A program made the translations under genes and the position numbers. 64,000 bases of DNA from an uncultured Gammaproteobacteria bacterium (GTDB lineage: Bacteria > Pseudomonadota > Gammaproteobacteria > Steroidobacterales > Woeseiaceae). The notes below the pieces were generated by a model. The model did no database searches. It was given only the letters and a program-made list of their open reading frames with translations, and was not told the origin of the DNA. This document shows, piece by piece, positions 1 through 9,180 of the stretch. How positions within the stretch are numbered: position 1 is the first letter of the stretch; each line of letters starts with the position of its first letter. The DNA lies in the NCBI GenBank assembly GCA_937899415.1, contig CALBPI010000003.1:1-64000 (forward strand). The letters run 5' to 3'.

Positions 1-1
1 C

Positions 2-1561
2 GACCAGGTCCCCGCGGCCGTCTACATCTAAGTCGTTGACTGCATGCACATCTACGGCAACGAGATCGCGGCGAGATTCGCCGGTACCGATTTGCAGTCA
101 TTCATCGGTGTGACGGCCCGCGAGCTCATGAACCTCGAAACCGCGGAGGCACTGATCAAGGCCGACAAGGAAGCGATGTACGGCGAAGAGACGGTGACCT
201 GGGTGGGGCCCTTGCGATTGCCGGGCGACATCGCCGACCGCCAGATCTGGGATACCAAGTTTCCGATCCGTGGCACCAACGGCGAGCGCATGCTGGGCGG
301 TGTGGGCATCGACGTCACCGAGCTCCACGAGACCCAACGCCAGCTCGGTATCGCGCAGCGGCTCGAGAGCGTGGGCCTCATGGCCAGCGGCGTGGCGCAC
401 GACTTCAACAACCTGCTGTTCGCGATCGCCGGCAACGCAGAGCTCGCGATGCAGCACGTGCCCGGCGAACACGCGGGCAACCTCGAATCCATCCTCGCGG
501 CGACAGAGCACGCCTCGGCGCTGTGCCGTCAATTGCTGGCTATCGGTGGCCGTGCCGAGACGGATACCGGCCGGCAGAGTATCGATCTGGCGGACCTCGT
601 CCGCGAAAGCGCCGAGCTGCTCAAGCTATCGCTGCAGGCCGAGCACCCGCTGGAGCTCAACATCTCCGAAGCTGACTGCACCGTGCATGCAAACCCGGAC
701 CAGCTGCGCCAGGTGCTTGTGAATCTCGTGCTCAACGCCAAGCAGGCCTCGGCACCCAACACGGCGATCACGATTGAGCTCGGCCAGGCGGACCTGTCGT
801 CCTTCGTCGGTCGCACCGCATCGAACATGCATACCTGGCTGGCCGAAGACGCGGGCGACGGCGTATTCATCAGCGTGGAGGACCGCGGTCACGGCATCTC
901 CAAAGACCGCATCGACCGTATCTTCGACCCGTACTACACCGACAGCGAACTCGGTCACGGGCTGGGGCTCGCGACCGTGTTTGGCGTGGTGAAAGCCGTC
1001 CGCGGCGCCATTCGGGTGCAAAGCGAAGACGGTGTGGGCACGCGGTTTGACGTGTTCATTCCCCGCGTGGCGCCCTCTGAGTCCGACGCCGCACTGACGG
1101 TCAGCGTGCCGGTCGACCCTCAGACGGTAACCGGCATGCAGCGCATTCTCGTGATCGATGACCACGAGGGCATTGTCGCGATCGTTACCACCTGGCTCGA
1201 GCGCCTGGGTCTCGATGTCACGTCCTACACGAACAGCCAGCTCGCCGCCGACGTACTACGCTCGCGCGCTTCCGAGTTTGACGCGGTCATTAGCGACGTC
1301 TCCATGCCTGATGTGGGTGGGCTCGGCATCCTCGCGACGGTGCGTGAGCAGGACGCCGATAAGCCCGTGATTCTGGCGAGTGGCTTCAACGATGCCGTCA
1401 TGAAGACCGGCGATGACCCGCGCGTCTGGTTCCTGCAGAAGCCGTACTCGCTGGGCGAGCTGCAACGGGTGCTCAATGAGGCCGCCGAGACGGCGCCGTC
1501 AGACGATGGCCAGTCCGATCCAGAGCTGCAGCAGGCGGTAGCTGGTGTGGGTGACGAGTAG
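2..1561 (+). pseudogene. PAS-hybrid sensor histidine kinase with receiver domain, apparently interrupted by an in-frame TAA
   Basis: The intact frame begins at ATG 44 and gives 505 aa: the rest of a PAS domain (about 1-95), HisKA with phospho-acceptor H119 in HDFNN, HATPase (N-box N227-N231, DRGHG about 280-284, GHGLGLA about 304-310) and a C-terminal receiver (DD at 372-373, phospho-site D418, K466). Upstream of ATG 44 the same frame reads DQVPAAVYI, then TAA at 29-31, then VVDC. That is the conserved start of a PAS domain, with the stop sitting where PAS proteins usually have lysine (YIK). Either the gene is broken, a shortened product starts at 44, or there is a base error; the true N-terminus lies left of the window. 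No transmembrane segment is visible. Role inferred: phosphorelay sensor with unknown input. Confidence 0.7.
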
Positions 1562-2407
1562 CACCGCGAGGAACGGTGCGACGAGCGCAATCGCGGCCCA
1601 CCAAGGCACACCGAATGCGCCGCGAAACATGAAGGGCACGTAAACAAACTTGATTGCGAGCGCCACGCGCCACACGTCAAAGTCCCAAAAGGGCGCTGCG
1701 TCGATGAACCGCAGCAGCGGGATGATCGTGTAGGGCATGAGCGTGAAATAGAGCATCACGAAGGCCAGGAAGTGCAGCGATGCCACGACGTGGTCGGCGT
1801 ACAGCAGCTTGCGCCAGAACGTGAGGATCAGCGTACCGAATGCCAGTAAAGGCACATGCGCAATGACCATAGACTTCGCAAGATCGCCTATCCGCGCATT
1901 GTAGTCGCGTGCGTAATCGCGAAAGATCTCGGTGTTGCGAACGTCCACGCCCTGCTCGATGGTGGCTTGAACATCCAGACCCCGAGACTCGAGCACCACG
2001 TTGATTGCTGGTTGCATCCACGCGCTGTAGGGCTGCAGCGAGTACTGATCCCAGAAATTGATATTGAGGTCGCTAAGTGCAGGCGACAGAAAAAACAATA
2101 CGTTGGCGATCAGAAACAGACCTATGGGCGACAGGTAGCGTCGGCGCCGGCCCATCTGGTACTCACGCGACAGAAAACCCGGCCGCGAAATCAGAAGCCA
2201 GCTCGAGGGCAGCACTCGTCCGTCCAGGTCGGTGATTTCCTGAAGGCTCGCGCGCATCAGGTCGGGCAGCCAACGGTCCTTATCGGTAATGTTCTTCTGG
2301 CCACAAGCGCTGCAGAAGCGGTCGTCGGGCGCCAAAGCGTGCCCGCAGTTCGGGCAGCTCGTGGTGACGGCCTCAGGCGCTGGCGTGTCGGAAGATGTAG
2401 TCGCCAC
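1499..2407 (-). CDS. DUF3667-type zinc-ribbon membrane protein
   Basis: About 302 aa. The N-terminus carries a CPNCG...CSACG zinc ribbon, followed by a conserved stretch with RPGFLSREY and RRRRYLSPIGLFL leading into the first membrane helix. Several more hydrophobic segments fill the C-terminal half, so this is an inner-membrane protein with a cytosolic ribbon. These features match the DUF3667 family, whose function is unknown to me. Start chosen at GTG 2407: the frame is open further up to 2533, but that extension is low-complexity and lies inside the upstream gene. Its first codons overlap the end of the upstream hypothetical gene (stop at 2373), suggesting coupling. Its 3' end overlaps the kinase on the other strand by 63 bp. 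Confidence 0.7.
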   Translation of the reverse strand: MATTSSDTPAPEAVTTSCPNCGHALAPDDRFCSACGQKNITDKDRWLPDLMRASLQEITDLDGRVLPSSWLLISRPGFLSREYQMGRRRRYLSPIGLFLIANVLFFLSPALSDLNINFWDQYSLQPYSAWMQPAINVVLESRGLDVQATIEQGVDVRNTEIFRDYARDYNARIGDLAKSMVIAHVPLLAFGTLILTFWRKLLYADHVVASLHFLAFVMLYFTLMPYTIIPLLRFIDAAPFWDFDVWRVALAIKFVYVPFMFRGAFGVPWWAAIALVAPFLAVLLVTHTSYRLLQLWIGLAIV

Positions 2408-2807
2408 CAGGCTGGGTCTCTGCGTCGCCGACAATGGGGCCGTCCTGCGCGTCTTCGTAGGGTATGTGTGCGAACAGCGAGACGCCGTCGCGGTGGTCGA
2501 GCTCGATGGCGATGGCGTCTTCGGCATCAACACCGCCAGGGTTCTCGACGAGTGCGTCGTAGATCACCGCGGTGGCGACGTAGCCACGCTTGTCGACATC
2601 GCGGCGCAGGCGGAATCGTAAACGCTCGATGCGGTGGCTGCGGTCGAGTGCGGCGTCACCCGTTTCGCCGCCGATGGCGACGATGTCACCGTTCTCGCGC
2701 AACACGGCGGCCATGGGCATGAGCTCACCGAGATCACACATCACGCGCACGGCCAGCGAGACGCTGATACGTCGGAGCTGTTCGAGTTGCAGGTGGGGAT
2801 CGGCCAT
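2373..2807 (-). CDS. hypothetical protein
   Basis: 144 aa, not recognised. Start chosen at ATG 2807; a TTG at 2819 is possible but would sit directly against the GGAG. The protein is soluble, charged and has no signal peptide or membrane helix. A hydrophobic/charged N-terminal stretch is followed by an acidic C-terminal part with an ELDHRDGVSLFAHIPYED segment. It lies 80 bp after the DesR-like regulator and overlaps the start of the zinc-ribbon membrane gene, so it probably belongs to the leftward operon. Function cannot be inferred. Confidence 0.6.
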   Translation of the reverse strand: MADPHLQLEQLRRISVSLAVRVMCDLGELMPMAAVLRENGDIVAIGGETGDAALDRSHRIERLRFRLRRDVDKRGYVATAVIYDALVENPGGVDAEDAIAIELDHRDGVSLFAHIPYEDAQDGPIVGDAETQPGGDYIFRHASA

Positions 2808-2887
2808 CGCCGGTCGCAAGCTCCGTTGCCATCGCTTATGGCCGAGAGCCTACCATCATTGTCACAGGCGCGGTGACCCGCGCGTGG

Positions 2888-3490
2888 CTACAGCCAGCCG
2901 AGATCGCGCGCGCGCCGAAAGGCCTCGACGCGGTTGCCGGCCTGCAGCTTGTCCATGGCTTCGGTCAGGTAGTTGCGCACGGTGCCATCGCTCAGTCCCA
3001 GCTCGGCCGCGATCTGCTTGTTGGCCAGGCCCGACTCGGCGAGCTGCAACACCTGGCGCTCACGCTCGGTGAGCGGATCGGGCGTGGTCCAGGCCAGCTC
3101 TGCGAGCTCGGCGGGCACGTGCCGTTCGCCGCGCGCGACCGCGCGCACGGCTGTGGCCAGCGCGTCGCTGCTCGAGTCCTTGAGCACGTAACCCGCAACC
3201 CCGGCATTGAGTGCGCGCTGCAGATAGCCTGGCCGCGAAAACGTGGTCACGATCAGCACGCGCGTCTTGCTGCGCGCATCGCGAATGCGCTCGGCGATCT
3301 CGATGCCGCTTGCACCCGGCATTTCGATATCGGTAATGAGCACGTCGGGCTCATGTTCGGTAACCGCGTCGAGCGCGCTCAGGCCATCGGCCGCGTCGGC
3401 GACGAGCTCGATGTCGTCTTCCAGCGAAAGCAGCGTCGCTAATGCGCCACGCAGCATGGCCTGGTCTTCGGCGATCACGACGCGAATCAC
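2888..3490 (-). CDS. NarL/DesR-family response regulator
   Basis: 200 aa two-domain regulator. The receiver has the acidic pair E8-D9 and phospho-acceptor D54 in LITDIEMPG; the C-terminal LuxR-type helix-turn-helix (about 138-195) contains LTERERQVLQLAESGLAN and GLSDGTVRNYL. Start chosen at GTG 3490 because it overlaps the kinase stop codon as GTGA, giving the MIRVVIAEDQ beginning normal for the family; the longer open frame lacks homology-like sequence. It is the partner of the DesK-like kinase just upstream. By analogy with DesKR/LiaRS-type pairs next to ABC exporters, it probably controls the ABC/amidohydrolase genes of the same operon (inference). Confidence 0.9.
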   Translation of the reverse strand: MIRVVIAEDQAMLRGALATLLSLEDDIELVADAADGLSALDAVTEHEPDVLITDIEMPGASGIEIAERIRDARSKTRVLIVTTFSRPGYLQRALNAGVAGYVLKDSSSDALATAVRAVARGERHVPAELAELAWTTPDPLTERERQVLQLAESGLANKQIAAELGLSDGTVRNYLTEAMDKLQAGNRVEAFRRARDLGWL

Positions 3491-4602
3491 GAAGCCCCGC
3501 CCGCTGCGGCCGTTTCGATCGGCAGAGAAATGCGGATACACATACCGCCTTCACGCTCAATATTCGTCTCGCCACCCAGTGCGGCGACGCGTTTGCGCAA
3601 GCCCGCGAGCCCCGAGCCTTCCCCGGGTGTGTCACCGCCGCCGTGGCCGTTGTCGGCGACGGTGAGCGAGAGCTGAGCACCGTCCTGACCAATCTCGATG
3701 CGCGCGGCATCGGCGCCCGAATGGCGCACGATGTTGGTCGTGGCTTCGCGGATCGTGAGTCCCAGCGCCTTGCCCACGGGCGGCGCCAGCGGCGGCAAGT
3801 CGCTCGTGACGTCGAGCTCGACACCGGCCGCATCCAGGGCCTGCCGGGCCAGTGCGATTTCGTTTTCCACAGAGGTGGCCGTCATGTCGTAAACGGCGGC
3901 GCGAATCTCGCCCAGCGCTTTGCGTGCGGTGCCGGCCACGTCTTCGAACTCAGTCTTGGCACGGACCGGGTCGCGTTCGATGAGCTTGGCGGCCACCTCG
4001 GCCTTGAGCGCTACGGTGGTCAGCGTTTGTCCGAGCAGGTCGTGCAAGTCGTGGGCGATGCGCTCGCGCTCGGCGAGCGTGGCGCGCTGGCGCTCGAGCA
4101 CACGGCTTCTGCGCAGCATGCGCTCGCGCTCGATTCCGTCGGCCGCGCCTGTGCAGGCGGCACCAATGATGGCGCCGAACATGAGGTCGAAGCCGACGAC
4201 GAACCACGGCTTGATGAACAGGATGCCGAAGGTGGCATAGGCCAGGGAAAAGGCGAGGATGAGCAACAGCGCGCGACGCTTGGGTCGTTGAAACGCGCAC
4301 TGCACGCAGGCGTAAACGTGGAACACGCCGTGAATGCCCGCGAAGGGCGACATGGCCCAGGCAAGGCCTTCCATGACCGCCGCATTCAGGACAAAACGCG
4401 GTGTGCTGCCTTCGTAAGCGTGGAAGTAGACGGGCAGGAACACGGCGATCGCGATGGCTGCCGCGATGATGTCGTCGCGCCCTGGCGTCTGCCAAATCCA
4501 GCCCGTGAAAAAGATCGCGAGATAGATGAGGTTGAACGCGAGCCAGCCCTTTCGGCCGCTGCTCGTGCTTTGTTCCTGCTCAATTTCAGCTTCGACGGTC
4601 AT
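3487..4602 (-). CDS. DesK-like sensor histidine kinase (HisKA_3)
   Basis: 371 aa. The N-terminal 145 residues contain about four or five hydrophobic segments forming a membrane sensor with almost no periplasmic loop. The HisKA_3 dimerisation helix follows, with phospho-acceptor H184 in RIAHDLHDLLGQ, then a compact HATPase domain (IREATTNIVRHS N-box, ADNGHGG, GSGLAGLRKRV). This is the DesK/LiaS/NarX-type organisation, commonly sensing membrane state or membrane-active compounds. The ATG at 4602 lies 6 bp after the stop of the amidohydrolase gene, and the stop overlaps the regulator start, so kinase and regulator are translationally coupled. Confidence 0.9.
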   Translation of the reverse strand: MTVEAEIEQEQSTSSGRKGWLAFNLIYLAIFFTGWIWQTPGRDDIIAAAIAIAVFLPVYFHAYEGSTPRFVLNAAVMEGLAWAMSPFAGIHGVFHVYACVQCAFQRPKRRALLLILAFSLAYATFGILFIKPWFVVGFDLMFGAIIGAACTGAADGIERERMLRRSRVLERQRATLAERERIAHDLHDLLGQTLTTVALKAEVAAKLIERDPVRAKTEFEDVAGTARKALGEIRAAVYDMTATSVENEIALARQALDAAGVELDVTSDLPPLAPPVGKALGLTIREATTNIVRHSGADAARIEIGQDGAQLSLTVADNGHGGGDTPGEGSGLAGLRKRVAALGGETNIEREGGMCIRISLPIETAAAGGAS

Positions 4603-4608
4603 CGTGGC

Positions 4609-6393
4609 TCAGCGTATCAGGGTGACGTTGTCGAGTTCGAACGCGTACTCGCCGGCTCGCATCGGTGTCACGAAGGCCATGCCGCCGAAGCGATCCGGCT
4701 CAAATCCCGCCACATCGGCGATGGCGATTTCAACGCGCTGCCAGTCTTCGGTCACCTCGAACATCGCCGTGGGCGGTGCGCCCATGCCGCCCGCGACGAA
4801 CAGCATGAGCCGGTAGTTCGCGGGCGTGCCGCGCACCTCGAAGGCCACGGCGCGTGCGTCGCCCAGGTCGCCGACAGCCTCCTGGCTGGTTGTGCCGAGG
4901 AAGGCACCGGCCCAGGGGAACGCGAAGCCTGATCCGACGGTGGTCGTCACGGCCAGTGCGCCGCCGTCACCGCGTTCAATACGCGCGACACGGGCGTTTG
5001 AATCACCACCCATCATGCGGTCGCTGGTCTCGGACCAGACGAGCCCCTCAGGCGCGCTGGTGCCCACCTCGAAGTCGCCCAGTACACCCGCAAGCGCCAG
5101 CGTGCTGCCCTCGGTCGGCTCGGGGTCGTCGCCAACGGCGACGCCGTTGCGGTAGACGATGTCGATGCGGCGGGTTGCTGTGATGTCGGCACCGGGGTCG
5201 CCGGCAACCAGCACGAGATCGGCGCGCGCACCGGGTGCGATGCGGCCTCGGTCGTCGGCGCCAAAGAACTTCGCGGGCAATGCGGTTGCCGCGGCCAGCG
5301 CTTCCTCGGTGCTCAGGCCCGCGCGCACGAGCAGCGCCATCTCAGCGTGGACCGAGACGCCGTGCGCGGTGCCTGGGTTGGGCGCGTCGGAGCCGGCGAG
5401 GATCGGAACGCCGGCGTCGTGCAGCAGACCCACGGTCTCGAGTGCTTTGTCCAGATCGAAATAGGGTGAGCTCGAACCAAAGTCCTGGCGCAGGTTGGTC
5501 GTTGCCGCGGGTGTCAGTCGCGGCCCCAGGTCGGGGTCGTCAATCAGCTCAGGCCCCGTGGACTTGCCGTTAACCATGGCGATGACCGCGAGCGTGGGGA
5601 TGACAAACACCTTACGCTCGACGGCGGCCTCGATGAAGGCCGCATCGGCCACCTTGTCGGCGAAGATGTGCACGAAACCGTCAACGCCTGCGTCCAGCAA
5701 TTCACGGGCGCCCTCGAGTGACGACACGTGAGCCACGGCTTGCACGCCCTGATCGTGCGCCGCCTCGATCACGGCCGTGGCGGTCTCGAGGTCGAGGCTC
5801 GGGATGTAGGTGGCGTAAGGCATGTAGACGAGCTTGATGAAGTCCGAGCCTTCCTCGATGCGCGCCGCCACCCAGGCGGGCGCGTCTTCGGGTCCCTCTA
5901 GCGTCTCGACGTTGATGCCGTACTGCGTGCCGTGCCCGCGTTCGACTGTGGCCAGCATGCCGGCGCTGAATAGTGCGGCGCTGTTGCTGGGCGCGAAGCT
6001 GTCGCGCGCGTCGCGCGCGCCCGCCAGCAACGCGGGTGCCGTGAACATATCGATGAGGGCCGTGACGCCGAACGTGACGGCGTCGCGTTGTGCTGTCGCA
6101 AAGGTATGCACGTGCGCGTCGAAGAGTCCGGGCAACAGGGTCTTGCCCGCCGCGTCGAGTCGACTGGCGCCTTGGGCCTCTGCGCCAGGGTCACCGATCG
6201 AGACGATCTTGCCGTCGGCGACGGTGACCGCCGCCGGGCCCTGCATAGCCTCACCATCAAAGTAACGCACGTTGTCGATCACAACAGCGCCGTCGAGGTC
6301 GGGTGCGGGCGCCGGTGTCGGCAGCAGGATCATGAGTCCGACAAAGGCCGTGGCAACCGCCGCTGCGGTGATCAGTGTGGTTTTCTTGAGCAT
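4609..6393 (-). CDS. exported or membrane-anchored amidohydrolase with C-terminal CIA30-like domain
   Basis: 594 aa. Residues 1-25 form a signal peptide or anchor. The amidohydrolase barrel spans about 35-430: metal-binding HVH at 94-96, a lysine in FIKLVYMP (about 187), H221 (VAHVSS), H241 (FVHIF) and an aspartate in AGSDAPNPGTAH (about 336), all typical of imidazolonepropionase/prolidase-like metal hydrolases. The last 150 residues (GDFEVG...WSETSDRMMGGDSNARV...FAFPWAGAF) resemble the CIA30/NDUFAF1 beta-sandwich. Probable periplasmic hydrolase of a small amide or lactam; substrate unknown. It lies between an ABC exporter (17 bp gap) and a DesK-like kinase (6 bp gap), suggesting a joint detoxification or envelope-stress role. 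Confidence 0.85.
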   Translation of the reverse strand: MLKKTTLITAAAVATAFVGLMILLPTPAPAPDLDGAVVIDNVRYFDGEAMQGPAAVTVADGKIVSIGDPGAEAQGASRLDAAGKTLLPGLFDAHVHTFATAQRDAVTFGVTALIDMFTAPALLAGARDARDSFAPSNSAALFSAGMLATVERGHGTQYGINVETLEGPEDAPAWVAARIEEGSDFIKLVYMPYATYIPSLDLETATAVIEAAHDQGVQAVAHVSSLEGARELLDAGVDGFVHIFADKVADAAFIEAAVERKVFVIPTLAVIAMVNGKSTGPELIDDPDLGPRLTPAATTNLRQDFGSSSPYFDLDKALETVGLLHDAGVPILAGSDAPNPGTAHGVSVHAEMALLVRAGLSTEEALAAATALPAKFFGADDRGRIAPGARADLVLVAGDPGADITATRRIDIVYRNGVAVGDDPEPTEGSTLALAGVLGDFEVGTSAPEGLVWSETSDRMMGGDSNARVARIERGDGGALAVTTTVGSGFAFPWAGAFLGTTSQEAVGDLGDARAVAFEVRGTPANYRLMLFVAGGMGAPPTAMFEVTEDWQRVEIAIADVAGFEPDRFGGMAFVTPMRAGEYAFELDNVTLIR

Positions 6394-6410
6394 TGTGCTG
6401 CGTCCCGCGC

Positions 6411-7151
6411 TCAGCGCTGCCGCGACCAGGTCCAGCCCGCAAGCGCGGCGCAGGCCAGCGTCATACCGGCCACAACGGTGGCGTGGAACCCTGCGATGCG
6501 GTCGCCGGGCGCGTCAACTACGGTCAAGGCGATCTCAGCCAGGTGAAAGCTCGGCAGCGCGTTGCTGATGGCGACCATCCATCCGGGGAAGAACGTGGCC
6601 GGAAACCAAAGCCCACCAATCACCGCAAAGCTCAGGAACACGATGTTGGCAATGGCCACGGCGCCGTTGGTGCTGAAGCTGAATCCGATCGAAAGACCGA
6701 TCAGTGAGAACGGGAACACGGCCGAAAGGTGCACGAGAAACAGCGTGAGCCAGACCGTCTTGGGCAATTCGACGCCGCCCATAAAGGCCGCGGCCGCGTA
6801 GATCGGCATCAGCGCCATCGCGGCGAACGCGATGGTCGCGCCGAGCTTCGCGCCGATAAACGTGCTGGCGGGTGCGGGTGCTGCGCGCTTGAGCTCGAGC
6901 CAGCCGCGTTCGCGCTCGCCAGCCACGCCAACGCCAAAGCCAAACAGCGACGGGCCCATAACGGCGAAGATGCCGTAGGTTGCCAGCAGGTAGGTTGCGG
7001 CGCCGCCGCCGCGTGACATGAGTACGCCAAACATCATGTAGAAGGCGACGGGCAAGGCGAGCGTGGGCAACAGAAACTCGGGTGCGCGAAACGACTGCGT
7101 GAGCTCCGCGCCGGTTTCTGCGGCGAGGATTCCGGCGTAGGTGCGGCTCAT
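6411..7151 (-). CDS. ABC-2 type transporter permease
   Basis: 246 aa with about six hydrophobic helices and the ABC-2 permease pattern: an N-terminal cytosolic segment, a first helix LLPTLALPVAFYMMFGVL, the GERERGWLELKRAAPAPAS cytosolic loop typical of these permeases, and late helices around GGLWFPATFFPGWM. It would form the membrane half of a drug, lipid or antibiotic exporter. Its ATG overlaps the stop of the ATPase gene as ATGA, so the two are translated together. No accessory periplasmic subunit is present. Substrate unknown. Confidence 0.9.
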   Translation of the reverse strand: MSRTYAGILAAETGAELTQSFRAPEFLLPTLALPVAFYMMFGVLMSRGGGAATYLLATYGIFAVMGPSLFGFGVGVAGERERGWLELKRAAPAPASTFIGAKLGATIAFAAMALMPIYAAAAFMGGVELPKTVWLTLFLVHLSAVFPFSLIGLSIGFSFSTNGAVAIANIVFLSFAVIGGLWFPATFFPGWMVAISNALPSFHLAEIALTVVDAPGDRIAGFHATVVAGMTLACAALAGWTWSRQR

Positions 7152-8083
7152 GACGCGTCCTCCGTGGTGACCGCCGACAACGCCGTGAAGGCCTGTTCGA
7201 GCGTGGGTTTGGTGACCTCGAGATCGTCGACGTCGGGGTCGGCGTCGAGCAACGCGCGCAACGTGGTGGGCGCGTGCTCGCAGGACAACGTCAGCAAGCG
7301 GCCGTGCCTGTCGGCGGCGCGGACGCCAGGCAGCGCCAGCGCTTGTTCGGGCGTGATCGATGTGCGGCAGCGGATAATCGCGCCGCCCGTGCGTGCGCGG
7401 ATCGCGGCCGCGGTGTCGTCGGCGATAACGCGCCCCTGAGCCAACACAACGATGCGGTCGGCCAGCGCGTCGGCCTCTTCCAGATAATGCGTGGTGAGAA
7501 TGATGCTCGTTCCGCGCGCGGCCAGCCGCCGCACGTTGTCCCAGACAGCGCGGCGGGCGTCGGTATCCAGCCCCGTCGTCGGCTCATCCAGGAAGAGCAG
7601 CCGCGGCTTGCCAATAAGTGCCACGGCAAACTGCACACGGCGCTTCTGGCCGCCTGAGAGCTTCTTGTAACGCGTGTCAGCGAAGTTGCCGATGTCGGCT
7701 TCCTCGATCACGGCGTCAATGTCGGCAGGATCGCTGTAGTAGCTCGAAAACAGCGCCAGCTGTTCGCGCGCTGTGAGCGCCTCGCTTAAGTCTGTGTCCT
7801 GCAGCATGACGCCCGTACCGAGGCGCGCGGCCATGCTGCCTGCGGGTTCGCCGAGCACCTTCACGCTGCCGGTCGTCGGTGGCAGCAGCCCCAGGGCACA
7901 GCGGATAAACGTGGTCTTGCCGGCGCCGTTGCGTCCGAGCAGCGTGCAAATCTGCCCAGCGGGTACGTGCAGGTCGACAGCGTCGAGCGCGACGGTGTCG
8001 CCGAAGCGGCGGCTTAAGTCTTGCGCTTCAATGACAGCGGGCAGCTGTCTTGGGTCGGTGTGTGTGTCCATGGCAGACATCAT
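7148..8083 (-). CDS. ABC transporter ATP-binding protein
   Basis: About 311 aa from ATG 8083 (the ATG at 8071 is also possible; a longer frame to 8122 has no family-like sequence). Walker A GRNGAGKTT, signature LSGGQKRRVQ, Walker B PRLLFLDEPTTGLD and an H-loop in ILTTHYLEEADALADRI are all present. The approximately 90-residue C-terminal extension is typical of CcmA/NatA/DrrA-type exporter ATPases. It energises the permease encoded immediately downstream with a 4-nt overlap. Located after a LysR gene and before an amidohydrolase and a DesK/DesR pair, probably all in one transcript. Confidence 0.92.
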   Translation of the reverse strand: MMSAMDTHTDPRQLPAVIEAQDLSRRFGDTVALDAVDLHVPAGQICTLLGRNGAGKTTFIRCALGLLPPTTGSVKVLGEPAGSMAARLGTGVMLQDTDLSEALTAREQLALFSSYYSDPADIDAVIEEADIGNFADTRYKKLSGGQKRRVQFAVALIGKPRLLFLDEPTTGLDTDARRAVWDNVRRLAARGTSIILTTHYLEEADALADRIVVLAQGRVIADDTAAAIRARTGGAIIRCRTSITPEQALALPGVRAADRHGRLLTLSCEHAPTTLRALLDADPDVDDLEVTKPTLEQAFTALSAVTTEDAS

Positions 8084-8141
8084 CGCGCCGGCCCGCCTGC
8101 CGACGCCATTGCCAAAGCGCACCGTCGTGCCATGACATTTG

Positions 8142-9080
8142 TCATGCGGCCGGGGCTTCGCCCACGAAGCCCGTCTCGAAGGCCTCGGCGGCGTTGCGCA
8201 CGTGCTCGGACAGGTAGTCGAATACAGCGCGGATACGGGCGCTGTGGCGCAGCTCCTCGTGGGTCACGATCCAAAGGTCGGCGCTGCCGACGTTGCGGCC
8301 CGGGAAGACGTTGACGAGTTCCGGGTACATGGTCGCCCAACGGTGCGACGCGACGCCGACGCCGTAGCCTGCGCGGATCGCGGACATGCGCGCGGCCATG
8401 CTGTTGGACGTCACGGAGAAGTGCAAGGCGGAGTCCGGAGGCGACTCAACGAGTGGCAGGATGCCGGGCGGCTGGCTTTCGCTCGCGAAGCCGACGATGT
8501 CCTTGTGCATGACCTCTTGCTCGCTCTTGATCGGGCCATGACGTTTGAGCCAGTCGCGGCTGGCGTACCAGCCAAAGCCAATTTTCACGAGCTTTCGCGC
8601 GATGAGGTCGGGTTGCGTCGGCTCACCGATGCGCAGGGCGATGTCGGCCTCGCGCCGCACGAGGTCGACGGCGCGTGCTTCGATGAGCAGGTTGAGCACG
8701 ATGTCCGGGTACTGATCGTGGAAGGCGCGCAGCTCAGGCGCAAGCCACTCAGTCCCCGTACCTTCCGTGGCCGAAATGGTCACGGTGCCCGAGAGTCCTG
8801 AAGACTGGACATCGAGCGCGCGGCCGATGGCATGCATCTCGGACTGCATGCGGCGTGCGTTCTCGACGATGGCGTGGCCCGCGTCGGTAAGCGCGAGGCG
8901 GCGGCCGTCTCGCGTGAACAGCGTGGTGCCCATGCGCTTCTGCAGGGCGGTCAGGCGGCGACCCAGTGTGGGCTGGGAGAGGCCCAGGTGTTCTGCGGCG
9001 GCGACGAGCGTGCCGTGGTCGACGAGTGCCAGGAACAGACGCATATCCGCCCAGTCACGAAGCTCATCCGATTCATTCAT
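8142..9080 (-). CDS. LysR-family transcriptional regulator
   Basis: 312 aa. An N-terminal winged helix-turn-helix (about 8-67: LFLALVDHGTLVAAAEHLGLSQPTLGRRLTALQ) is followed by a LysR substrate-binding domain (about 95-300). The strong conservation of GLSQPTLGRRL and the length are normal for LysR. It lies about 60 bp upstream of the ABC ATPase and on the same strand, so unlike many LysR genes it is not divergent from its neighbours; the TPR gene at 9181 is divergent. Effector unknown. Confidence 0.92.
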   Translation of the reverse strand: MNESDELRDWADMRLFLALVDHGTLVAAAEHLGLSQPTLGRRLTALQKRMGTTLFTRDGRRLALTDAGHAIVENARRMQSEMHAIGRALDVQSSGLSGTVTISATEGTGTEWLAPELRAFHDQYPDIVLNLLIEARAVDLVRREADIALRIGEPTQPDLIARKLVKIGFGWYASRDWLKRHGPIKSEQEVMHKDIVGFASESQPPGILPLVESPPDSALHFSVTSNSMAARMSAIRAGYGVGVASHRWATMYPELVNVFPGRNVGSADLWIVTHEELRHSARIRAVFDYLSEHVRNAAEAFETGFVGEAPAA

Positions 9081-9180
9081 AACTGAATACCTCGAATACT
9101 TTGGCGTAATTGTTGTTCATATTCTTCACCAATAAGGTAGTCCCCGTAAACCCCTCAACCCCCCCTACGAGGACTTAGCC

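Noticed and set aside
3442-4932. Open frame of 496 codons on the plus strand opposite the DesK-like kinase
   Set aside because: It is the GC-rich antisense of well-supported genes; the translation is Arg/His/Gly-rich with no domain motifs.
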